A stretch of 64,000 nt of DNA, from the NCBI GenBank assembly GCA_963783445.1, contig CAWANP010000004.1, positions 124,001 through 188,000 on the forward strand. Reading direction: 5' to 3'. Shown here in pieces: positions 8,450-15,668 of this stretch (position 1 is its first letter; every line of letters begins with the position of its first letter). The stretch comes from CAWANP01 sp963783445 (GTDB lineage: Bacteria > Chloroflexota > Anaerolineae > JAAYZQ01). The position numbers were made by a program, and so were the translations under genes. The notes beneath the pieces were generated by a model that made no database searches, was not told the DNA's origin, and saw only the letters and a list, made by a program, of their open reading frames with translations.

Positions 8450-8550
8450 CCTGCGGCCCATGCTTTGGGATCGAGGTGGGGCCAAATCTGGCCAGCAACA
8501 CACAGCTCCAGCACATATCCTGGCAAAATCACTTTGGAAAGGAGTAGAAG

Positions 8551-9081
8551 ATGAACACTGTTGGATTGATTCAGTTCTCGCTGGGCTTTGCCTTTGACGT
8601 TTTGGACCAGATCGTCGCTGACCTCACGCAGGAACAGGCGGATTGGACGCCGCCCGGACTCGCCAACCCCATTAGCGCCCTTTACTGGCACACCATATCG
8701 CACGTTGACGAGATTGCGCATGCTTGGGGCATGGGGGGGCAACCACCCCTGAATGAGAGCGCTGGCTGGAAAGAAAAAGTGGTCATCGCCCGGCCGCCGG
8801 CGGAAGAAGGAGATCCACTGGGGGAACTGCGGGCTGTTCGGGTCGGCCTCAGCGTGGACCTGCCGGCGCTGCACGACTATGCCCACGCCACCTCCCAGGC
8901 CCTCCAGGATTGGGTGGCCACTCTCACGCCGGAGGATCTGGACCAGATGATCGAGACGACCATCGGCCCGCTCAGCTTGGCGCAGACGTTGGACGCCTAT
9001 ATCATCTGGCACATCAATGTGCACTGCGGCGAGATTTCCGCGATCAAGGGCTTGCAGGGGCTCAAGGGTTATCCCTGGTAG
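8551..9081 (+). CDS. DinB-family (DinB_2-like) protein
   Basis: The 176-aa protein follows GGAAAGGAGTAGAAG. It has a four-helix DinB-like layout with likely metal-binding histidines in YWHTISHVDEIAH and near the C-terminus in WHINVHCGEISAIKG, the typical 'H-x3-H-x-GEI' ending. DinB-like proteins act as metal-dependent thiol S-transferases or stress-related enzymes; the substrate here is unknown. It follows the regulator gene by 100 nt and may be co-transcribed. Confidence 0.8.
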   Translation: MNTVGLIQFSLGFAFDVLDQIVADLTQEQADWTPPGLANPISALYWHTISHVDEIAHAWGMGGQPPLNESAGWKEKVVIARPPAEEGDPLGELRAVRVGLSVDLPALHDYAHATSQALQDWVATLTPEDLDQMIETTIGPLSLAQTLDAYIIWHINVHCGEISAIKGLQGLKGYPW

Positions 9082-9140
9082 CAGGTGGAGGCAAGGTCCG
9101 AAGGGTACTGCGGGGATGCTGGTATTACAGCAGCACGGCC

Positions 9141-9344
9141 CCCGTGGAGGTGCATGATGGATATGGAGGCTGAGCCGTCGGGCGCGCAATTGAAGTCTTT
9201 GGCCAGGGTACCGGCCACCGGCGCGATGGCCGCGAAACGGTCTGCCATGTCGTACCCCAGACGATGGGCGAACATGTCGCCATTTCTAATGCCGGTGGCA
9301 TAGACGCGATTCAGATCAAGGCACAGGGTATCCCCGAGATTGAT
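9141..9344 (-). pseudogene. Remnant of an LpqC/PHB-depolymerase-like esterase
   Basis: The minus strand encodes DLNRVYATGIRNGDMFAHRL followed by DRFAAIAPVAGTL, clearly the middle of the LpqC/feruloyl-esterase/PHB-depolymerase family. The nucleophile motif, normally G-x-S-N-G-G, reads GIRNGD, so the catalytic Ser is Arg. A stop lies just upstream (TAA near 9345), and the C-terminal Asp and His region is absent. An intact family member is at 34751-35737. The rest of 9082-9459 shows no other gene. Confidence 0.65.
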
Positions 9345-9459
9345 CCTTTATGTTGATGCGACTTGGTCCAGATCGTGAGACAGAATTCAACTCCTATCGC
9401 TGGATCTGTACGGCCACCAGAGAACGGGGCTGCTCTCCGGCAAAGCCAGGTATACCTGT

Positions 9460-10605
9460 TCACGGTATCAACATGTTTTCCCACTCGCCGGTCGCAGGAT
9501 CGAGTATCCAAAGCTCATCGCTGATGTCGTTGGCCCACTTGTCGGTCAACTCGCCGCCGAACATGAAGGCCTTGTCTACCGAGGGTGCGTATGCCATTGG
9601 GAAGAAGCCGTGTGTGCCGGGATTCTCTGACGGTTCAAGTGCCTGCCACGAGTTCGAAACCGTGTCGTAGGCCCACGTGTTTCCTTCCGCCATCTGACCG
9701 TCGAGTTCCGTCAGGCCTCCGAACAAGATCATGCGTCCGGATGGGGGATGGTAGAACAGCCCATAGCCGGCGCGCTGCTCCGGGGCATCAACAGGAGCCT
9801 CTTGGAAAGTCCAGGTATTGGTGTTGTAGTCATAGGCCCAGACGCGCAGGTCTGGAACATCCGCCTCGGTGGTACCGCCCCATAGCAGGACGCTGTCGTT
9901 TTCCGGGACGTACACCATGCCGTGGAAGCTGCGCTCTGGTGGGCTGACTGCTGGCAGCATTTCGGTCCAGGTATCCGTATTGTAGTCGTAGACCCAGGTG
10001 TCATCGAAACTGTTGGTTGGGCTCAAGCCACCTCCAAAGAAGACGATGCGGTCAGATTCGATGTCATAGGCCATCAAAGAAGCGTACCGTGTCGAAGGTG
10101 CCGTCTTCGGATTCATCTGTTGCCATGTGTCTGCAGCAGGATCGTAGGCCCAGGTATGTCCCTGTCTTTGGCCCTCTGCCCATCCGAATAGGATGATCCT
10201 CTTCGACTCTTCATCATAGACCGCGCTGTTGATCTCCTTTGGCCCCAGCTTCCCTTGCACTTGCCAACGGTTTTGGGCAGGCTCATAGGCCCAGACTTCG
10301 GGAATCACCCTGTAGTTGTCATACCTCTTCACTCCACCAAACATGAAGAGGTGTTCTGAGGCCGGATCGTATACCATGGCGCCATACTTTCGCGCCGAGG
10401 GCCATTCTGGAGCAGTGCTGCTGGGAGTGGTGGTAGGGGGAGCGGATGTGGGTGTTGGCTGGGCTGGTACCGATGTGGCTGGGGCTTCGGTGGGCGTTGG
10501 CTGGACCGGTACCGATGTTGCCGGGGCATGCAACGGACCGCAGGTGGTCACCAGTGTGACCACCATAACAAGAGCAGCGAGGATTGACCCGCCTTTGAGC
10601 CTCAT
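9460..10605 (-). CDS. Kelch-repeat lipoprotein
   Basis: The start at 10605 (MRLKGGSILAALVMVV) follows GAGGAGGACAGGGAA. The signal peptide ends at VTTC, a lipobox-like Cys. A Pro/Thr/Ser-rich linker (about residues 30-70) leads to at least six Kelch repeats of the form 'YDPASEHLFMFGG...TWAYDP..W' that should form a beta-propeller. The protein is probably anchored outside the membrane and binds a protein or carbohydrate partner. A longer frame to 10818 lacks a signal peptide at its N-terminus. Confidence 0.85.
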   Translation of the reverse strand: MRLKGGSILAALVMVVTLVTTCGPLHAPATSVPVQPTPTEAPATSVPAQPTPTSAPPTTTPSSTAPEWPSARKYGAMVYDPASEHLFMFGGVKRYDNYRVIPEVWAYEPAQNRWQVQGKLGPKEINSAVYDEESKRIILFGWAEGQRQGHTWAYDPAADTWQQMNPKTAPSTRYASLMAYDIESDRIVFFGGGLSPTNSFDDTWVYDYNTDTWTEMLPAVSPPERSFHGMVYVPENDSVLLWGGTTEADVPDLRVWAYDYNTNTWTFQEAPVDAPEQRAGYGLFYHPPSGRMILFGGLTELDGQMAEGNTWAYDTVSNSWQALEPSENPGTHGFFPMAYAPSVDKAFMFGGELTDKWANDISDELWILDPATGEWENMLIP

Positions 10606-10994
10606 TTCCCTGTCCTCCTCCAGTTGTGACTGCTCTTGCTGCTGGCTTCGGTGGCGACGACTACGAGGGGCCTGCCTACTCGCGTGTTTTGTGAGACGGC
10701 GACGCATCCTGAAGTGCTGTCTATCTGCAATCACCATTGTAGCATGGCTTGTGGAAAAGTCAACGGGGGTGCTGATTGGCGCAGGGTCCTCAGGAACCAA
10801 CCTGGTGACTTGGCTCATCTCAGCTCCTCGCCACGGTCATGATGGCTGTATGGCAGCTGTCCATTCGGACAACCTCCGGCATCAGTGCTACTTGAATCTT
10901 GTTCATCTTAGTGTAATCAAATTTCCACGGAATCACCACAGCCTCCTGGTATAATTGTTTAGGCAGCGCCATCACTGAACAAGGGGACCGATCC
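10606..10994. other. Intergenic region between divergent lipoprotein genes
   Basis: About 390 nt separate the divergent starts at 10605 and 10995. A TATAAT at 10950-10955 is well placed as a -10 box for the plus-strand gene, but I see no good -35 at 16-18 bp. No gene or repeat is evident. Confidence 0.35.
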
Positions 10995-12281
10995 ATGAGT
11001 AGAGCCAGTACCAGATCTGCAGGGCGACAAGGCATAACAAAGTGGATATTCTTGGCAGTACTTGGACTCCTCTGCTTATCAGCCTGCGGTGGTAGCTCAG
11101 CGGTAGAGTTGGCGACCTTGGTCGTGGTACCAGACGCGGAAAACCCCGGACCCTCCTTGGCTAGAGTGGACGAAGTTGAAAGCCTGACCGCCTTGCCCAC
11201 AACTCAGTCAACCGGTACCCCCACGGCCACACCATCGCCTTTCCTCACGCCTTCACCAGTCCCAACAGCAACCTCGACCGCTACGAGTACCCCACCCCCC
11301 ACGCTAACTCCGATTCCAACGAATACCCCAACCCCTACGCCGACCCCTACCCCTCAGCACCCCCTGGCGATCGAATACATGCGCCAGCAGGCGTATCCTG
11401 GCAGCGCCATCTCCATCGAAGAAACGCTTGAGCCTGGCGCCAACTATGACCGCTATATAGCCTCCTACCTTTCTGAGGGCTTCCGGATCTATGCTCTATT
11501 GACTGTGCCGCGAGGCCACACGCCGGAAGGCGGCTGGCCGGTGATCCTGTTCAATCACGGCTACATTCCACCTCAACAGTACCGTACCACCGAGCGCTAC
11601 GTAGCCTACGTTGATGCCCTTGCCCGGAGTGGCTACATTGTTTTCCGCTCTGACTACCGCGGGCACGGCAGTTCTGAAGGTGAGGCAACCAACGGCTACG
11701 GGACAGCGGCCTATACCATCGATGTGCTGAACGCAGTCGAGGCGATCAAGGGCTTCCCCGGCGCTGACCCAGAGCGCATCGGGATGTGGGGCCATTCCAT
11801 GGGCGGTGGGATTACCCTGCGGGCTATGGTGACGACCTCTGATATCAACGCTGGGGTGATCTGGGCGGGGACGGTGGCCTCGTATGCGGACCTCTTCGAG
11901 CGAAGATGGGGCTCAGGCGCTGGGAACAACAATCCTCTGCCGACGCTCGATGCCAACAGTCAGAGGTGGCGGTGGCTACCGGAGATGCTGGAAACGTACG
12001 GTTCTCCCGAGGAGAACCCAGTGTTTTACGCTGCCATCTCGCCCAACAGCTATTTGGGCGACCTGTCGGGCCCCATCCAGCTCCACCATGGCACCGCTGA
12101 CATCTCGGTCCCCGTGGAGTATTCCGTGATGTTGGACGCCCAGATTCAGGCAGTGGGGAAACCCGTAGAGCTGTTTACCTACGAGGGTGACAACCACAAC
12201 ATCTCTGCGAATTTCAGCAGGGCCATGGCGCGCTCCATCTTGTTCTTTGACACCTACGTCAAGGGAGCGGACCGCGACTAG
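10995..12281 (+). CDS. Alpha/beta-hydrolase (prolyl-oligopeptidase-like) lipoprotein
   Basis: The 428-aa protein starts with a lipoprotein signal (LAVLGLLCLSAC) and a long Thr/Pro linker (about residues 68-120). The catalytic domain has VILFNHGY (oxyanion region), the nucleophile elbow GMWGHSMGGG, the acid in HHGTADISVP and the base in YEGDNHNI. It is therefore a membrane-anchored extracytoplasmic serine hydrolase (peptidase or esterase). GGGGA lies about 10 nt before the ATG. Its substrate cannot be told from sequence. Confidence 0.85.
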   Translation: MSRASTRSAGRQGITKWIFLAVLGLLCLSACGGSSAVELATLVVVPDAENPGPSLARVDEVESLTALPTTQSTGTPTATPSPFLTPSPVPTATSTATSTPPPTLTPIPTNTPTPTPTPTPQHPLAIEYMRQQAYPGSAISIEETLEPGANYDRYIASYLSEGFRIYALLTVPRGHTPEGGWPVILFNHGYIPPQQYRTTERYVAYVDALARSGYIVFRSDYRGHGSSEGEATNGYGTAAYTIDVLNAVEAIKGFPGADPERIGMWGHSMGGGITLRAMVTTSDINAGVIWAGTVASYADLFERRWGSGAGNNNPLPTLDANSQRWRWLPEMLETYGSPEENPVFYAAISPNSYLGDLSGPIQLHHGTADISVPVEYSVMLDAQIQAVGKPVELFTYEGDNHNISANFSRAMARSILFFDTYVKGADRD

Positions 12282-12389
12282 CCGCAGTACCTGCCTGGCA
12301 TATTGGGCGGAGCGACCGGTAGAGCGCCACCGGGATGTTTTTCCACGCCTCCGCTGTTTGAAGATGTCATAGGGTTAGGGGATATATCC

Positions 12390-12761
12390 TCAAACATGCT
12401 GGTCGAAGAGTATGGGGTTGCCGTCAGGATCCGCGATGATGAAACTGGCGGGTCCGGTTGTGCTTTCATCCGCCTCGCTCACAAAGGTTATCCCCTGCTC
12501 TTTCAGGTGGCGCTGCAGTTCGCGTACGTCGGTGAAGGCGTCGAGTTCATTGGCGTTGCTGTCCCAGCCCGGATTGAAGGTCAAGATGTTCTTGTCGAAC
12601 ATGCCCTGGAAGAGCCCGATGGCATGCTCGCCATTCTTCATGATCAGCCAGTTTTGGTCGATGTCGCCGCCAAAGGCCTGAAAGCCAAGCTTTTCGTAGA
12701 AGGCTTTGGAGGCATGGATATCCTGTACGGCTAGACTGACGGAAAACGTGCCCAGTTGCAT
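12390..12761 (-). CDS. VOC (glyoxalase/bleomycin-resistance) family protein
   Basis: The 123-aa protein has the two beta-alpha-beta-beta-beta modules of the vicinal-oxygen-chelate fold. It opens with FSVSLAVQDIHASKAFYEKL and ends with FIIADPDGNPILFDQ. Length matches single-domain members that dimerise. A clean AAGGAGCCAGCC precedes the ATG. It could be a dioxygenase, glyoxalase-like enzyme or binding protein; substrate unknown. Confidence 0.85.
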   Translation of the reverse strand: MQLGTFSVSLAVQDIHASKAFYEKLGFQAFGGDIDQNWLIMKNGEHAIGLFQGMFDKNILTFNPGWDSNANELDAFTDVRELQRHLKEQGITFVSEADESTTGPASFIIADPDGNPILFDQHV

Positions 12762-12939
12762 GGCTGGCTCCTTGGATTAAAGGTGTGTCAAGATATTCAA
12801 GCGTCACCCGTGTCGCAGATCCGCTGGACATCTGACGACTTATACAGCGAATTATATCATTCTAATCACTTGAAGTCAAGTTGGACCTGGCCGCCTTCTT
12901 GTCGCCGATGGGTACTGGGCAGGTTTGCCTGCCTCTGTC

Positions 12940-13800
12940 TCAGAAGGCTGTCTGCCAAGCCTCGGTGACAATCTTGCTCCTTTTGGCCTCCATCATCTCT
13001 TCAGTCAGATGCCAGTAGGCCAGAAACTCCTCGTAGTAGGCTTTCACGCGATCGTCAACCTTGATGACAGCGTCCGGGCAGATGTATACGCAGCGCATGC
13101 ATTGGATGCATCGTTCCGGATCCGAGAGCCCTGTCTTGGCATTGAAGGCCTGGGCTGGGCACTCGGTCTCACAGTCGCCACACATGCGGCATTCTTCTGC
13201 ACGGCGTTTGGGGTCCGCCCATCCTCCATTGCCTCCCTGTTTTTGTTGATTCTCCAACGCGTCCAGAGCGTGACCGTAGCCAACAGGCTTTTGCAGTTGG
13301 AGACCCCTCGGAGCATCCTGCGAGAAGCGCTCGACGGCCAAGTCTGCGAATTCCCGGGCCACAGCGAAATCGTACTTGTCGGGACGGCCGGGCACCATCC
13401 GCCAACCGCCAACATTGAACGAGTGACGTCCCAGGAACTCGGCGGAGAACAGTACCTGGAAGCCGGCCTGCTGCAAGAGTTGGTGGGTGTGAAAGTGCGC
13501 GTACCCGGTCGTCCTGGCGCCGTAGGTGAAGAACTGGACGCACTCTCTTCCCTGGCCATCAAGGTCCGGCAGCCAGGCGTTGATCACGCTGGGGGCAAAA
13601 TCGGCGAAAACGGGAAAGCCAAAGATAAAGCTGTCATAGCCGTCGATGGGTAGCGGTTCCTGGCGAGCAGCATGCGCGGTCACATTGAGTAAGTTTGCCG
13701 CACATCCTTGCTCAAGCAGTACCTCCCTCATCACCTCGGCATAGGTATGGGTCACATCGGTGGCGGAGAAATAGACGAGAGCGATTTTGCGATCAGACAT
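12940..13800 (-). CDS. EFR1-type flavodoxin/2x[4Fe-4S] ferredoxin fusion
   Basis: The start at 13800 (MSDRKIALVYFSATDVTH) has AAGGAGGTGTTC upstream; the N-terminal FSATDVT loop suits FMN binding. Residues ~1-170 are flavodoxin-like. The C-terminal third carries CRMCGDCETECP and CIQCMRCVYICP, two [4Fe-4S] ligand sets. EFR1-family proteins act as internal electron carriers in anaerobes; partners here could include the ferredoxin-linked oxidoreductases in this window. It has its own promoter (13889-13917). Confidence 0.85.
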   Translation of the reverse strand: MSDRKIALVYFSATDVTHTYAEVMREVLLEQGCAANLLNVTAHAARQEPLPIDGYDSFIFGFPVFADFAPSVINAWLPDLDGQGRECVQFFTYGARTTGYAHFHTHQLLQQAGFQVLFSAEFLGRHSFNVGGWRMVPGRPDKYDFAVAREFADLAVERFSQDAPRGLQLQKPVGYGHALDALENQQKQGGNGGWADPKRRAEECRMCGDCETECPAQAFNAKTGLSDPERCIQCMRCVYICPDAVIKVDDRVKAYYEEFLAYWHLTEEMMEAKRSKIVTEAWQTAF

Positions 13801-13888
13801 GAACACCTCCTTGGATGTCAGACAGCAGGACCGGCAATACCTTGGCCAGGATTGGGTGCGCGGGCGCAGATTCATTGGTCCAGTATCC

Positions 13889-13917
13889 AGTATAGGATGG
13901 TGTCCTCAGGAAGTCAA
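13889..13917 (-). promoter_or_regulatory. Sigma70 promoter for the EFR1 ferredoxin gene
   Basis: On the minus strand TTGACT (13912-13917), a 17-bp spacer and TATACT (13889-13894) lie about 90 nt before the start at 13800. The intervening leader has no obvious structure. Confidence 0.6.
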
Positions 13918-13979
13918 TTCGTGTACCGGGAGGAACATGCTTCTTCCTGAAAGGCGCCTTCCAGTTCTCTCAGATCCTG

Positions 13980-14000
13980 CAGCCGGTCACGGACCGGCTG
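13980..14000. terminator. Perfect 9-bp hairpin downstream of the selenoprotein operon
   Basis: CAGCCGGTC/GACCGGCTG with a 3-nt loop lies beyond the larger hairpin at 14044-14083. It may be a second terminator for the minus-strand operon; there is no T-run. Confidence 0.4.
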
Positions 14001-14043
14001 CAACCATGCGCGCAAGTCGGAGCGGAGATCACTGATGGGCATG

Positions 14044-14083
14044 GGTCTCTGACCGAGCACCCATCGGGAGGCGGTCAGAGACC
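14044..14083 (-). terminator. 12-bp hairpin terminator after the GrdB-like gene
   Basis: GGTCTCTGACCG/CGGTCAGAGACC is a perfect 12-bp stem starting 30 nt past the stop at 14113, which fits the 3' end of the minus-strand operon. The T-run is absent. Confidence 0.55.
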
Positions 14084-14112
14084 TTGCCGAACTTTGCTGC
14101 GGAATGGCCCAG

Positions 14113-15033
14113 CTAAGCTGCAAGGTCCGCTTGCTGAGCACCAGGCACCTGGCGGTTGAAGAGATTTCGAACGTGCCACGGGTGGCGCAGCAAGTACTTT
14201 GTAATGGGCGGCGGCTGTGGCGGTTCGGCGTTGAGTTTTTGGGCCGAGGCCGGCCAGTCGAAGGGCAAGTGAACGATGCTGCCTGGCTTCTTGATCTCTG
14301 CCAGCGCCTGCAGGGTAGCACGCAGGACGGCCGTCTGGCCCTCGCGGTCGCCCGGCTGTCCCAACTGGTAGCCCAGCGGCTGCTCGATGGCCGCCAGCCG
14401 CGGCACGCCTACGGAGGCCGTCAAGTCAGGGATGCTGGACAGGGTGATGGTGCTGATGCCCGCTGCTTCGATCTTTCTCTGTACCAGTCCAACGGACCAG
14501 CAGCAGACTGGTCAGCCCGGGACCAGTACGACGGCGTCTATGCCATCTTGCCTCATGTGCCGGATCATGGCCGGCACGCTCTCCTCCAGCAGCACCTGGG
14601 GCTGCAGGATATAGCCCATGAAGGAATAGTGATGGGGCGCCGAATGCCCGATCTCGCCATTCTCCTCTAGCTCCAGCAAGCGCTGCAGGGGAAAGAGGGT
14701 GTTCAGGTCCTGCTCCGCGAGGCGGGGATGGACGTGCAGGTGATACAGCCTGACGTCGTTCTCTGTCGCCATGCGCGGCAGGACGCGGAAGGAGGGATCG
14801 CCCCACCAGGGATTCCGCCTCTCCCCCTCCTGGTCGAAGGGTTGGTCGGTCTTGAGGGCCAGCCCTGCCGAGGTGACCAGCGCCACCCTGCTTTCCTCCA
14901 GCGGTTTGGCGAGCGGTGTCCACGGGATATCCCGCGGGACTCCCCGCCGGGTCTCGAGTTTGATCCAGTTCTGAACAAGGCGTTTGGTCAGATGGTCCAG
15001 GAAACGGTACGAGTCTACTTGGTTTTTCAACAT
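14113..15033 (-). CDS. GrdB/PrdB-family reductase, probable selenoprotein (in-frame UGA)
   Basis: The start at 15033 (MLKNQVDSYRFLDHLTKRLV) has GAGGAGGAG upstream. The frame runs to a TGA at 14512-14514 after DAVVLVPG. It then continues in the same frame with PVCCWSVGLVQRKIEAAGI and LGYQLGQPGD to a TAG at 14113. The region after the TGA is clearly the conserved C-terminal half of the glycine/sarcosine/betaine/D-proline reductase selenoprotein-B family, and the TGA falls where the catalytic Sec or Cys belongs (U-P-x-C-C). Reading UGA as selenocysteine gives about 306 aa. A SECIS-like hairpin follows. Family members reduce substrates via Sec/Cys; this substrate is unknown. Alternative: a Cys/Trp-to-stop mutation or base error. 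Confidence 0.8.
14484..14500 (-). promoter_or_regulatory. selenocysteine insertion element: Candidate bacterial SECIS hairpin
   Basis: Immediately after the UGA the minus strand can fold a 7-bp stem, CTGGTCC/GGACTGG (two G.U pairs), with loop GUU that begins 19 nt after the UGA. A G at the start of a small apical loop at roughly 16-37 nt from the UGA is what known bacterial SECIS elements show. An outer pairing CCAGTC/GACTGG is also possible. Confidence 0.6.
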
Positions 15034-15043
15034 ACTCTCCTCC

Positions 15044-15415
15044 TCATTTTCCCTGCGCAAAGGACGCGCAGTGTTTGTCCCACTTGGTTTTTTCTCTGAA
15101 ACAGTAGGGCAGTTTTCCCCTTGCGGCGTGATGGGCTGCGCATTCATGACAATGCCCGTGCCTTGGACAGCGCTTTGAAGAACAAGGGCACTGGGTCTGC
15201 GCCACCAACAGGAGCGGATGTCCCAGACCCCGGATCTTGCCCAGTACGCCGTGCAGCGCTGCCTGATCCTGTACGTAGCCGGTCAGCAGCGTTTCGCCGT
15301 CAGGCCGCGAGGTCATCACAAATCCTTCGAACCAATCAGCCCACTTTTCGCCCAGGTTGCCCTGCATCCGGATGTGATAGAGTTCCCCCTTGTCGAGCCC
15401 CTGGGTGTCCGCCAT
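15044..15415 (-). CDS. Protein with C-terminal DUF6485-like Cys/His motif
   Basis: The 123-aa protein starts after AGAGGAGGAAATCGT. Residues 1-75 (YHIRMQGNLGEKWADWFEGF, then ALHGVLGKIRGLGHPLL) resemble a small domain common in Chloroflexota, typically 'I-x-G-L-x-x-W-x-x-W-F'. The C-terminus has CPCSSKRCPRHGHCHECAAH and LPYCF, a DUF6485-like metal-site pattern. It precedes the GrdB-like selenoprotein by 10 nt and shares its promoter, so it may assist that enzyme, for example with metal or thiol chemistry. That link is inference. Confidence 0.7.
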   Translation of the reverse strand: MADTQGLDKGELYHIRMQGNLGEKWADWFEGFVMTSRPDGETLLTGYVQDQAALHGVLGKIRGLGHPLLLVAQTQCPCSSKRCPRHGHCHECAAHHAARGKLPYCFREKTKWDKHCASFAQGK

Positions 15416-15545
15416 ACGATTTCCTCCTCTTCCCTAAATGCTGGCCATCCGGGAATCTGCTTGCGGGCAGCCATCGTTGGCGTCTGTGCCAATCTCTCAC
15501 GCTGCGGGGCGTGCATACCGGCGGCTGCCCTCAGTGACTGAGTCC

Positions 15546-15574
15546 ATTATAGGGGTTGAACATGGCGGTGTCAT
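15546..15574 (-). promoter_or_regulatory. Sigma70 promoter of the selenoprotein operon
   Basis: On the minus strand ATGACA (15569-15574), 17 bp, TATAAT (15546-15551). It lies about 130 nt before the start at 15415, with no other minus-strand gene between. Confidence 0.6.
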
Positions 15575-15668
15575 GCCCCAAATGGGGAATCCTGCGGGGG
15601 ATATCAAGTGGAAGAAAAGGGATAGCCGGGGGACGCCAGATTGCCGTGGGGGCAGCAGCGTGAGGGCG

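Noticed and set aside
14512..14514. TGA at 14512 read as a true stop giving two separate genes
   Set aside because: The downstream part has no ribosome site or good start, stays in the same frame, and completes a known Sec/Cys family fold.
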